The notes under the pieces: model-generated
The model's input: only the letters and a program-made list of their open reading frames with translations
Database searches by the model: none
Told to the model about the DNA's origin: nothing
In this document: positions 24,416-33,621 of the stretch, in pieces
Numbering within the stretch: the stretch's first letter is position 1
Layout of the letters: each line of letters begins with the position of its first letter
Made by a program: the position numbers and the translations under genes
Assembly: GCA_045133615.1 (NCBI GenBank)
Contig: JBGUUQ010000051.1
Location: 1-64,000 of the forward strand
Reading direction: 5' to 3'
DNA from: M3 sp045133615
GTDB lineage: Bacteria; Bacteroidota; Bacteroidia; Bacteroidales; Muribaculaceae
DNA length: 64,000 nucleotides

Positions 24416-26113
24416 TTAATATTGATATTCTGAAACTTGTTCAGGATCAAAGTTATTGATAAATTCAGCATGCTTGGCTACCTCTGCCTGAGCCATCTTC
24501 ACATACACATTTGCAGAACGTGTAAACGCCTCGTTGCGAGTTGCATCGAAGAGCAACAGATAGCTCATCACAATATTTGCTGCCATTTCCACAAGACGAC
24601 GAGCCATAAGGTCATTGTAATTACATTCCTTGACAGCCATTACCTTAGCCACTGCTGCTTCATACTTATCGGTCAAACCAACCAACACATTCTTCAATGA
24701 TTGAAGATTTTCAGCCACAGCTTCCTTCTCATAATCACGAATCAAATTGAGATAAGTTCCGGTTGTCACGTGGCGAATTGCAGCTACGACTTGAAGTTGA
24801 GTAGTACCTTCATAGATAGAAGTGATACGAGCATCACGATAGATGCGTTCGCATGCATAATCCTTCATGAAGCCGGAGCCGCCGTGAATTTGAATACAAT
24901 CGTAAGCATTCTGATTGCAATATTCGCTCGACATACCTTTAACCATCGGAGTGCATGCGTCAGCAAGTTTGCTGTACTTCTTCATCTCAGCACGCTCTTC
25001 AGCGGTAAGCGAACGTTCTTTGGCTATATCTTCATAAATCTTATACATATCCACGAAACGTGAAGTTTCGTAAAGAAGCGAACGAGAAGCATCGAGTTTA
25101 GCCTTAATCACTGAAAGCATTTCTGCTACAGCTGGGAATTCGATGATTGCCTTTCCAAATTGGCGACGATCCTTAGCATATGCAAGAGCTTCACGATATG
25201 TAGCCTCGCTGATACCCACCGACTGAGCGGCAATACCAAGACGAGCGCCATTCATAAGAGCCATCACATACTTGATAAGACCAAGACGACGAGAGCCACA
25301 CAACACCGCTTTTGCATTCTTGTAAACAAGTTCACAAGTCGGAGAGCCCTTAATACCCATCTTGTTTTCAATACGACGAACAGTCACACCGCCATCGCGC
25401 TTGTCATAGATGAACATCGAAAGACCACGACCATCCTTCGTTCCTTCCTCCGAACGAGCCAATACCAAGTGTATATCGCTGTCACCATTTGTGATAAAGC
25501 GCTTCACACCATTAAGCAACCATGTTCCATCCTCTTGCGGAGTAGCCTTGAGCATTACCGACTGAAGGTCAGAACCAGCATCCGGTTCGGTAAGGTCCAT
25601 CGACATAGTTTCGCCGTTACATACGCGAGTGATATATTTTTGCTTTTGTTCTTCATCAGCAAATTCATATATCGTCTCAGCGCAATCTTGAAGACCCCAA
25701 AGGTTTTCAAAACCGGCATCTGCACGGCTTACGATATCGGCAGCCATGATATACGGAGTGATAGGGAAGTTCAAACCGCCGTAACGACGAGGCATCGACA
25801 TCCCCATAAGACCGGCCTTACGGCAAGCCTCAAGATTAGCCTTCGTTCCGTCCGCATAGATTACACGACCATTTTCTACGCGAGGTCCTTGGTGATCCAC
25901 ACCCTCTGCATTTTCAGCGATTGTTCCACCGAGTTCTCCTACGATTTCAAGTACCTTGTCGTAGCTGTCCATGGCATCCTCATAATTGAAAGGAGCATAG
26001 TCAAACTTCTCGGCATCAGTATAATTGCGTTCTTTAAGTTCAACAATCTTACGCATCAACGGATGAGAAAGGTGATGCTTAAGATCAGCATTGTCAGTAT
26101 AAAAGTTTGCCAT
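24416..26113 (-). CDS. Acyl-CoA dehydrogenase
   Basis: A 565-aa FAD flavoprotein of the acyl-CoA dehydrogenase family, with the long C-terminal extension of the Bacteroidota type. Signature stretches: MSMDLTEPDAGSDLQSVMLKAT, WLLNGVKRFITNGD, RIENKMGIKGSPTCELVY, YAKDRRQFGKAIIEFPAV, IQIHGGSGFMKDYACERIYRDARITSIYEGTTQLQ. It oxidises acyl-CoA and passes electrons to the ETF encoded immediately upstream (etfA ends 4 nt before it). Whether it degrades acids or runs in the butyryl-CoA direction cannot be told from sequence. Confidence 0.93.
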   Translation of the reverse strand: MANFYTDNADLKHHLSHPLMRKIVELKERNYTDAEKFDYAPFNYEDAMDSYDKVLEIVGELGGTIAENAEGVDHQGPRVENGRVIYADGTKANLEACRKAGLMGMSMPRRYGGLNFPITPYIMAADIVSRADAGFENLWGLQDCAETIYEFADEEQKQKYITRVCNGETMSMDLTEPDAGSDLQSVMLKATPQEDGTWLLNGVKRFITNGDSDIHLVLARSEEGTKDGRGLSMFIYDKRDGGVTVRRIENKMGIKGSPTCELVYKNAKAVLCGSRRLGLIKYVMALMNGARLGIAAQSVGISEATYREALAYAKDRRQFGKAIIEFPAVAEMLSVIKAKLDASRSLLYETSRFVDMYKIYEDIAKERSLTAEERAEMKKYSKLADACTPMVKGMSSEYCNQNAYDCIQIHGGSGFMKDYACERIYRDARITSIYEGTTQLQVVAAIRHVTTGTYLNLIRDYEKEAVAENLQSLKNVLVGLTDKYEAAVAKVMAVKECNYNDLMARRLVEMAANIVMSYLLLFDATRNEAFTRSANVYVKMAQAEVAKHAEFINNFDPEQVSEYQY

Positions 26114-26116
26114 GAT

Positions 26117-27145
26117 TTACTTAGAATTTTTCTTGTAATACTTAATAAGTTTGGGCACTACATCTTCGATGTCGCCATTGATTACATAATCAGCGATTGT
26201 ATTGATCGGAGCATTCGGATCGTTGTTGATTGAAATCACAATCGAGCTTTCCTGCATACCGGCGATGTGCTGAATCTGACCGGAAATACCGCAAGCGATA
26301 TACAATTTCGGGCGAACAGTCACACCGGTCTGACCGATTTGACGATCATGTTCGGTAAATCCGGCATCCACTGCTGCACGTGATGCACCAACTTCGCCAC
26401 CGAGAGTATCAGCCAATTGGTGAAGCAATTCAAAATTCTCCTTACTTCCCACACCGTAACCACCGGCTACGATGATTGACGAGTTCTTAATATTAATCTT
26501 CGATTTTTCAATATGACGGTCGATGATTTCTACTACGAAATCTTCATCGCTTACATATTTCGATGCATCGAGATTGATTACCTCTCCCTTATGGTTTGCA
26601 TCATATACCTCTTTCTTCATCACACCCTCACGCACGGTTGCCATTTGGGGACGGCATTCGGGGTTAACAATTGTTGCAACAATGTTTCCGCCAAAAGCCG
26701 GACGAATTTGAAGCAACAAGTTTTGATATTCTTTTTTAGTCTTCGGATCAACATGATCACCGATTTCAAGCGAAGTACAATCCGCTGTCAATCCACTGTG
26801 CAAGCATGATGATACACGAGGACCGAGGTCACGACCGATACAAGTTGCACCCATCAAGCAAATTTGAGGTTTGATTTCTTTAAAAAGATTGATCAACACC
26901 GCTGCATGAGGATTGGAAGTATAAGGATACAAACGCTTGTCCGACACCTTATATACTACATCCGCTCCATACGGGAACAATTGATTTTCAATACCCTCAA
27001 GATTGTCGCCAATCACAAGAGCTTCAAGCTTAACCCCAAGTTGGGTGGCAAGCTGACGACCTTTAGTCATAAGCTCAAGGCTCACGTCGGCTACTTTGCC
27101 ATCGTCAAACTCGCAATATACTATTAAATTGTTGTTATCTGACAT
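26117..27145 (-). CDS. etfA: Electron transfer flavoprotein subunit alpha
   Basis: A 342-aa EtfA. The C-terminal FAD domain is clear: SIIVAGGYGVGSKENFELLHQLADTLGGEVGASRAAVDAGF, RQIGQTGVTVRPKLYIACGISGQIQHIAGM, and INNDPNAPINTIADYVINGD. The N-terminal domain pairs with EtfB. The heterodimer carries electrons from acyl-CoA dehydrogenase to the membrane quinone pool or ferredoxin. 23 nt after etfB. Confidence 0.96.
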   Translation of the reverse strand: MSDNNNLIVYCEFDDGKVADVSLELMTKGRQLATQLGVKLEALVIGDNLEGIENQLFPYGADVVYKVSDKRLYPYTSNPHAAVLINLFKEIKPQICLMGATCIGRDLGPRVSSCLHSGLTADCTSLEIGDHVDPKTKKEYQNLLLQIRPAFGGNIVATIVNPECRPQMATVREGVMKKEVYDANHKGEVINLDASKYVSDEDFVVEIIDRHIEKSKINIKNSSIIVAGGYGVGSKENFELLHQLADTLGGEVGASRAAVDAGFTEHDRQIGQTGVTVRPKLYIACGISGQIQHIAGMQESSIVISINNDPNAPINTIADYVINGDIEDVVPKLIKYYKKNSK

Positions 27146-27168
27146 GATAATTTTAAGATTATTAAACG

Positions 27169-28041
27169 TTAGCCAATAGTGTGATTAGCAATAAGGTCCT
27201 TAACAAGATTTTCAATCTGTTCGTCATTGTTTTCAAGCACAAGGTTTTCCTTTGCCGTAAACACAACATTTTCGATTGCTTTCACCTTTGTAGGAGAACC
27301 CGCCATACCGATTTGTTCGGGATCTGCTTCAACATAAGCGGCGCTCCATTCATTGATATTAAGATACGGACGAGACTCCACGATAGCCTTCAACTCATCA
27401 GTCAACGCTGCCTTTTCGCTTGTCGAAACTGCATATTTGTAGCGTTGGATGCGTTGTGCATTACGCGGACGGCAATCTGCTGCCGAACCGTTTACAGTCA
27501 CCACCAAGGGGAGGGGAGCCTTCACTGTCTCTACACCGTTTTCAAGACGACGCTTAACGATAGCATAGCCATCTTTCACTTCAATAATCTCTTCTGCATA
27601 GGTCACCTGAGGAAGACCGAGTTTTTCTGCAACTTGAGGTCCTACCTGAGCGGTATCGCCGTCGATTGCCTGACGTCCGCACACAATCAAGTCATAATTT
27701 CCAAACTTACGGATTGCTGCCGACAACGAATACGATGTTGCCAATGTATCGGCACCACCGAGAGCACGGTCAGTCAACACAATTCCGCCGTCTGCTCCGC
27801 GATACATTCCTTCACGAACGACTTCTGCCGAGCGGGGGAGACCCATTGTTAATAACGTTACAGTCGACCCCGGATTCGCATCCTTGATTCTAAGGGCTTG
27901 TTCAAGCGCATTGAGGTCTTCAGGATTGAAGATGGCAGGCAATGCCGCACGATTAATCGTTCCATCTTCCTTCATTGCATCTTTGCCTACATTACGAGTG
28001 TCGGGCACTTGTTTTGCGAGCACGATGATGTTCAAACTCAT
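27169..28041 (-). CDS. etfB: Electron transfer flavoprotein subunit beta
   Basis: A 290-aa EtfB. Motifs: IVLAKQVPDTRNVG at the N-terminus, INPEDLNALEQALRIKD-type segment (here FNPEDLNALEQALRIKDANPGSTVTLLTMG), LIVCGRQAIDGDTAQVGPQVAEKLGLPQVTYA, and GSPTKVKAI near the C-terminus. It binds AMP or FAD at the interface with EtfA. First gene of etfB-etfA-acyl-CoA dehydrogenase; a full promoter lies upstream. Confidence 0.96.
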   Translation of the reverse strand: MSLNIIVLAKQVPDTRNVGKDAMKEDGTINRAALPAIFNPEDLNALEQALRIKDANPGSTVTLLTMGLPRSAEVVREGMYRGADGGIVLTDRALGGADTLATSYSLSAAIRKFGNYDLIVCGRQAIDGDTAQVGPQVAEKLGLPQVTYAEEIIEVKDGYAIVKRRLENGVETVKAPLPLVVTVNGSAADCRPRNAQRIQRYKYAVSTSEKAALTDELKAIVESRPYLNINEWSAAYVEADPEQIGMAGSPTKVKAIENVVFTAKENLVLENNDEQIENLVKDLIANHTIG

Positions 28042-28094
28042 AATTAATAAGGATATTAGATAGTTATATTTATTCTTACTGATAAATTATCTCA

Positions 28095-28125
28095 CAAAGA
28101 TAACGCAAATCGTCTATTTACACAA
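28095..28125 (-). promoter_or_regulatory. Promoter of the etfB-etfA-ACAD operon
   Basis: Minus strand TTGT (28125-28122), 19 nt, TAtcTTTG (28102-28095). It lies about 54 nt before the etfB ATG. Confidence 0.7.
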
Positions 28126-28148
28126 CTAAAAAATTGTGAAACAAGCTA

Positions 28149-29558
28149 CTACTCATAGCTCGACCCATCAAAACAATGGGTACACAACTTGCATTTTGGC
28201 AATCCGATTGCCTCTACCACATTTTCTATCGAACTAAACTTCAACGACGTGATATTCAACTGTTCACGTATCCGCTCAACCATTGTTTCATACTCCGGTG
28301 AACCGGTTGTTGCATACGCCTCTAAGTTTTTATTCATATCACCCTCCAATTCCTGTATCACACGTCGCGTGATAAGGTCAAGATCACTTTTCGACGACGT
28401 GAAATTCAAAAACTTACACGGATATATCAATGGAGGACAACTGATTCTCATATGCACCTCTTCAACTCCGGCATCATACATATCCTTCACATTATCGCGA
28501 AGCTGAGTACCGCGAACAATCGAATCGTCGCAAAAAGCCACCTTTTTGTTCTTCAAAACCGAGTTATTTGAAATCAACTTCATTTTAGCCACAAGTTCGC
28601 GACGCTCTTGTGTACTCGGAGTAAAACTGCGAGGCCATGTCGGAGTATATTTTACAATACCACGTTGATAGGGCACTTTCTTTCCTTGAGCATATCCCAA
28701 AGCCATTCCGATACCCGAATCAGGTATAGCACTTACTATATCTATATTGGTATCATCCTCCTTGCCCATCGCCAATCCGGAATCATAACGCATGCATTCC
28801 ACATTGCGACCTTCATATTCACAAGCCGGATAGCCATAATATGTCCACAAGAAAGCACATATCTGCATTTTTTCTCCCGGTTCCTTCAATTGCTTGATTC
28901 CGTCAGCCGTAATTTCCACAATCTCGCCGGGACCCATGGTATATTCTATTGAATAGCCTAAATTAGGAAACGCACAAGATTCCGATGTAACAGCATGTGC
29001 ACCCTCTTTTTGCCCGATGATAATCGGAGTTCTGCCATACTTGTCGCGTGCTGCTATAATTCCGTTTTCGGTCAATAACAACATTGAGCAAGAGCCCTTA
29101 ATCCGATTATACACATTTTCAATACCGGAAACATAGTCTGAGCCTTCACTGATCAACGCAGCAATCATTTCCGTCGGGTTAATGATGTCATAGCTGTGTT
29201 CGCAGAAATGATGACCTTTAGCGAGCAACTCTTTTTCCAGTTCTACAATATTATTTATTCGAGCTACCGTTACTATCGCAAACTTCCCCAAATGGCAATT
29301 TACGATAATAGGTTGAGCGTCCGTATCACTGATTACACCAATGCCGACACTTCCATGGAAATCCGCCAAGTCACGTTCAAATTTAGAACGGAAATACGAA
29401 TTTTCTATATTATGAATCGAGCGGGTAAATATACCCTCATAGCAAGTAGCAATACCGGCTCTCTTCGTTCCCATGTGAGAATTGTAGTCTGTGCCGTAAA
29501 ACAGCTCATTGATACACTCCTCATGTTTTTGTTTGGCTACGCCAAAAAAACCACCCAT
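28149..29558 (-). CDS. PurF-like amidophosphoribosyltransferase homologue without the N-terminal Cys
   Basis: I start at the ATG at 29558 (MGGFFGVAKQKHEECINELF), because the family begins here; an ATG 51 nt upstream only adds an unrelated leader. A 469-aa protein with an N-terminal class II glutamine amidotransferase-like domain (SHMGTKRAGIATCYEG) and a C-terminal phosphoribosyltransferase domain with the PRPP loop VAFCDDSIVRGTQLRD. PurF makes phosphoribosylamine. In true PurF the processed protein begins with the nucleophilic Cys (CGIFG); here the matching position is Gly. The C-terminus has CKLCTHC. It follows purL by 84 nt on the same strand. It may be a second PurF-type protein that uses ammonia or has another role. 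Confidence 0.8.
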   Translation of the reverse strand: MGGFFGVAKQKHEECINELFYGTDYNSHMGTKRAGIATCYEGIFTRSIHNIENSYFRSKFERDLADFHGSVGIGVISDTDAQPIIVNCHLGKFAIVTVARINNIVELEKELLAKGHHFCEHSYDIINPTEMIAALISEGSDYVSGIENVYNRIKGSCSMLLLTENGIIAARDKYGRTPIIIGQKEGAHAVTSESCAFPNLGYSIEYTMGPGEIVEITADGIKQLKEPGEKMQICAFLWTYYGYPACEYEGRNVECMRYDSGLAMGKEDDTNIDIVSAIPDSGIGMALGYAQGKKVPYQRGIVKYTPTWPRSFTPSTQERRELVAKMKLISNNSVLKNKKVAFCDDSIVRGTQLRDNVKDMYDAGVEEVHMRISCPPLIYPCKFLNFTSSKSDLDLITRRVIQELEGDMNKNLEAYATTGSPEYETMVERIREQLNITSLKFSSIENVVEAIGLPKCKLCTHCFDGSSYE

Positions 29559-29642
29559 AACAAATCTTTTTATTTTGTACGTATATCTTAACGACAAAGT
29601 GGGAACCAAGCATCATGCCTGATCTCCACTTCGTTACTATTT

Positions 29643-32600
29643 TTATGCTTTAGTTTTTTCTTCTATCCAACGGCGTGCATTGATAAACGCATCAATCCAC
29701 GGCGTCACCTCATCGGCTCTATGCGAATCAGGATAGAATCCGCATTGCCACGGGAATATCGCACGTTCGGGGTGGGGCATCATTGCAAGATGACGACCGT
29801 CTGCCGATGCAATACCTGCCACCGAAGCCTTCGACCCGTTGGGGTTGCCGGGATAAGACGAATAATTGTACTTAGCCACTACATTATATTTGTCGAGCGA
29901 CTCCGGCAACATGAATCGACCCTCTCCGTGAGCGACCCATACACCCGTCTTCATTCCGGCCATTGAGCCGAGCATGACTGAATTATTTTGAGGAATAGTC
30001 ACTCCGAGGAATTGAGATTCAAACTTATGAGAGATATTATGCTCCATTACAGTTTTCTTCTCGTGTTCCGGATTGATTAATCCCAATTCAATCATCAACT
30101 GGCAACCGTTACATATACCGAGACTCAACGTATCTTCGCGTTTATAGAAGTTTTCAAGAGCACGCTTGGCATTCTCATTCCACAAGAAACCTCCGGCCCA
30201 ACCTTTGGCAGAGCCAAGCACATCCGAATTTGAGAAGCCGCCGCAGAACACAATCATATTTACATCCTCAAGTGTTTCTCGTCCCGACATCAAGTCTGTC
30301 ATATGCACATCCTTCACATCGAATCCGGCAAGATAAAGAGTATAAGCCATTTCGCGGTCTCCGTTTACGCCCTTTTCACGGATAATTGCAGCTCTGACAC
30401 CGCTTTTTCCATCACGACGCAATGAAATACCCCTTGAAGCCAACTTGCCTTTGAATCCTGTCGGGAATTTATATCGGATAGGTTGTTTCTTATAGTTTTC
30501 AAAACGAGCCTTTGCACATTTTTCACCACTCTGTACCGAATCCAAGAGATACGATGATTCAAACCACACATCTCGAAGATAATCGATAAACAGCATATGC
30601 TCCGTGCCATTGTGAGCCACCATTATCGTACGTTCGTCCGACGGGCTACCGATTTCGCAGAACTTAACACCGGCATCATTCAATGCAGCCTCCACCTTTT
30701 CTGTTTTAGCATCAGCAACTTGAATTACCAAAGCCGGATTCTCTGCAAATAGTATCTTGATTAAATCCGTTTCATTCCATGCAGCAAAACCTTCAGTTGA
30801 AAGATTTATACCTCCGTTCACATTTCCGAACGTCATTTCCAACAACGTTGTGATAAGTCCGCCGGCAGAAACATCGTGAGCGGCAAGAATTGCTTTATTT
30901 GCTACAAGTTTCTGGATTGCATTAAACGTTTTCACAAACTGCTCCGGATTATTTACGGTAGGAGCATCGGCGCCGAGACGATTCAATGTCTGTGCAAAAG
31001 CCGAACCTCCGAGTTTCATTGCATCCGAAGAGAAATCTATATAATATAATGTTGATTTCTTAGCCTTAAGTACAGGCGACACCGTTTTACGAACATCCGT
31101 AACCGGACCGGCTGCCGAAATAATCACAGTACCGGGAGCAAACACTTTGTCCTCTCCATATTTCTGAGTCATCGACAAGCTATCCTTACCGGTAGGAATA
31201 TTAACACCGAGTGCACAAGCAAAGTCACTGCAAGCCTCTACAGCTTTATACAATGCTGCATCCTCGCCCGGATTCTTACACGGCCACATCCAGTTTGCAC
31301 TAAGCGAGATACCCTTAATGCCATCGGCAATCGGAGTCATTGATATATTTGTCAACGCCTCTGCAATAGCCATCACAGAACCTTTTGCTGAATCTACAAG
31401 CGCAACTTGAGGAGCATGACCGATTGAAGTGGCGATACCGGCTTTTCCCTTATAGTCCAAAGCCACTACACCACAGTCGCTCAACGGCAATTGGATTTCT
31501 CCCTGACATTGTTGACGGGCAATTTTTCCTGTCACCGAACGGTCAACCTTATTAGTCAACCAATCTTTACATGCTACAGCCTCAATGCTGAGCACATCGC
31601 GAAGATATTGGTCAAGGTTTGCTTCGTCATATTCTACATCCGAATACGATACCTTTATGGTATTGTCAGTCATCACCGTCTTCGGTGAATTTCCGAACAT
31701 ATCAGCCATAGCAAGGTCGATAGGTTTGACACCATCTTTTTGCTCAAAGACAAATCGATCATCACCGGTCGTTTCTCCAACCACATATAGCGGAGCGCGT
31801 TCACGTTCGGCAATACGCGACACATATTCTATATCATCGGATTTAAGAATCATACCCATACGTTCCTGACTCTCGTTTCCTACGATTTCTTTCGATGAAA
31901 GAGTCTTATCTCCGATAGGGAGTGAATCGATATCGATATGACCACCGGTTGCTTCCACCAATTCCGACAACGCATTCAAGTGTCCGCCTGCGCCATGGTC
32001 ATGAATAGACACAATAGGATTATTGTCGCTTTCAGCCAATGCACGAATCACATTCGACACACGTTTCTGCATTTCGGGATTTGCACGCTGAACTGCATTC
32101 AACTCGATGGAATTGTCATACTGTCCGGTTTCTACCGACGAGACCGCTCCACCGCCCATTCCGATACGGTAGTTGTCGCCACCCATTACCACTACTTTTT
32201 CTCCGGCAATAGGTTCTCCCTTTATCGCATCTTTCTTTCCGGCAAAACCTACACCTCCGGCAAGCATTATCACCTTATCATAGGCATACTTCTTGTCGTT
32301 CTCCTCATGTTCAAACGTCAACAGCGAACCACAGATAAGCGGTTGTCCGAACTTGTTACCGAAGTCCGATGCTCCATTGGATGCCTTAATAAGAATATCG
32401 CACGGAGTCTGATAAAGCCATGCACGAGGATTCATCATCTGCTCCCATTTATGCTCTGCCGACATTCGAGGATACGAAGTCATATACACAGCCGTTCCTG
32501 CAATAGGCAAGCTGGCTTTTCCGCCACCCAAACGGTCACGGATTTCTCCGCCCGTACCGGTTGCAGCACCGTTAAACGGCTCAACCGTTGTCGGGAAGTT

Positions 32601-33347
32601 ATGAGTTTCCGCTTTAAGAGAAATCACCGTATCAAGATCCTTTACCTCAAAATAATCAGGTCGGTCAGGATTGATAGGGTAGAACTGATCTACTTTCGGG
32701 CCTTTCACAAAAGCCACATTATCTTTATATGCAGAAACAAGTTTATTCGGATTTTCTTGCGAAGTCTTCTTAATCAACTTAAAAAGCGACATCGGCTTTT
32801 CTTCGCCATCGATTACAAACGTTCCGTTAAAAATTTTATGGCGACAATGTTCAGAGTTCACCTGTGAGAACCCAAACACCTCACTATCAGTCAACGGTCG
32901 TCCGAGCTTCTGACTCAAATCACGCAGATATTGCTCCTCTTCGGGACTTAATGCCAAGCCCTCCGATTTGTTATATTCCGAGATGTCATCGATATACACG
33001 ATTGCATCCGGAGTCTTATCTACCGTAAACGTCTTACTGTTGAGTCCATCATAAACTCGTTCCAACATCTTGTCAAACCGAGGATTTTCCTCCTTACTCA
33101 AATGAAACTGTTCGATGCGGGAAATTCCCTCCAAACCCATGTTTTGAGTGATTTCCACCGCATTTGTGCTCCACGGAGTTATCATCTCTTTACGAGGGCC
33201 TACAAATCGGCCTTTAACAGAGGTACTTACCAAAGGAACTGCACCACCGAAAAGCCACGACAGCTTCTCTTTTTCTACATCAGAAAACTTATGAGTAGTT
33301 TCTACGGCATAAACCAGAGTTGCGCCTTTTTTGAAAAATACGACCAT
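29643..33347 (-). CDS. purL: Phosphoribosylformylglycinamidine synthase (single-chain)
   Basis: A 1234-aa large PurL, carrying synthase and glutaminase parts in one chain as in E. coli. It converts FGAR plus glutamine to FGAM in purine synthesis. Visible marks: GFSQVNSEHCRHKIFNG, LKAETHNFPTTVEPFNGAATGTGGEIRDRLGGG, VSIHDHGAGGHLNALSELVEATGG, HDVSAGGLITTLLEMTF, and the C-terminal class I amidotransferase with LGICNGCQLMIELGL (Cys) and MMPHPERAIFPWQ (His/Glu). The PurF-like gene lies downstream in the same direction. A -7 box CAAAatTA (minus TAatTTTG, 33398-33391) lies 44 nt upstream, without a clear -33. Confidence 0.97.
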   Translation of the reverse strand: MVVFFKKGATLVYAVETTHKFSDVEKEKLSWLFGGAVPLVSTSVKGRFVGPRKEMITPWSTNAVEITQNMGLEGISRIEQFHLSKEENPRFDKMLERVYDGLNSKTFTVDKTPDAIVYIDDISEYNKSEGLALSPEEEQYLRDLSQKLGRPLTDSEVFGFSQVNSEHCRHKIFNGTFVIDGEEKPMSLFKLIKKTSQENPNKLVSAYKDNVAFVKGPKVDQFYPINPDRPDYFEVKDLDTVISLKAETHNFPTTVEPFNGAATGTGGEIRDRLGGGKASLPIAGTAVYMTSYPRMSAEHKWEQMMNPRAWLYQTPCDILIKASNGASDFGNKFGQPLICGSLLTFEHEENDKKYAYDKVIMLAGGVGFAGKKDAIKGEPIAGEKVVVMGGDNYRIGMGGGAVSSVETGQYDNSIELNAVQRANPEMQKRVSNVIRALAESDNNPIVSIHDHGAGGHLNALSELVEATGGHIDIDSLPIGDKTLSSKEIVGNESQERMGMILKSDDIEYVSRIAERERAPLYVVGETTGDDRFVFEQKDGVKPIDLAMADMFGNSPKTVMTDNTIKVSYSDVEYDEANLDQYLRDVLSIEAVACKDWLTNKVDRSVTGKIARQQCQGEIQLPLSDCGVVALDYKGKAGIATSIGHAPQVALVDSAKGSVMAIAEALTNISMTPIADGIKGISLSANWMWPCKNPGEDAALYKAVEACSDFACALGVNIPTGKDSLSMTQKYGEDKVFAPGTVIISAAGPVTDVRKTVSPVLKAKKSTLYYIDFSSDAMKLGGSAFAQTLNRLGADAPTVNNPEQFVKTFNAIQKLVANKAILAAHDVSAGGLITTLLEMTFGNVNGGINLSTEGFAAWNETDLIKILFAENPALVIQVADAKTEKVEAALNDAGVKFCEIGSPSDERTIMVAHNGTEHMLFIDYLRDVWFESSYLLDSVQSGEKCAKARFENYKKQPIRYKFPTGFKGKLASRGISLRRDGKSGVRAAIIREKGVNGDREMAYTLYLAGFDVKDVHMTDLMSGRETLEDVNMIVFCGGFSNSDVLGSAKGWAGGFLWNENAKRALENFYKREDTLSLGICNGCQLMIELGLINPEHEKKTVMEHNISHKFESQFLGVTIPQNNSVMLGSMAGMKTGVWVAHGEGRFMLPESLDKYNVVAKYNYSSYPGNPNGSKASVAGIASADGRHLAMMPHPERAIFPWQCGFYPDSHRADEVTPWIDAFINARRWIEEKTKA

Positions 33348-33545
33348 GCTCTATTGTTATTGATAGTTGATATTTCTGAAATTTAGGTCACAAAATTACT
33401 ATTTTTTCAGCAAATTACGACGTTTTTCTCTAATTATATTACATTAATATTTTCCTATTTTCTCTTTTTTCGACATCGCATTTTCTTATTTTTGGCTCGA
33501 TTTTTGCATTTTAAGTCTCGAAAACGTAAAAATAACGTTGTGAAA

Positions 33546-33576
33546 TTGGTTAATAAAATTTTTAGACTTAATTTTG
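33546..33576 (+). promoter_or_regulatory. Promoter of tig
   Basis: TTGG (33546-33549), 19 nt, TAatTTTG (33569-33576), about 45 nt before the trigger factor ATG. A further TAttTTTG (33487-33494) lies upstream. The 274-nt gap to purL is otherwise AT-rich and holds no gene. Confidence 0.75.
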
Positions 33577-33621
33577 CACCTCGAAATTAATCACGCATAT
33601 TAAATTGATAAATAGAGTTAT

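Noticed and set aside
25160..26233. 357-codon plus-strand frame opposite the acyl-CoA dehydrogenase gene
   Set aside because: It is antisense to a certain gene, with low-quality composition (Ile/Thr/Ser/His rich) that comes from the codon bias of the true strand.
31938..32867. 309-codon plus-strand frame opposite purL
   Set aside because: Shadow of purL; the Arg/His/Ser-rich translation is not protein-like.
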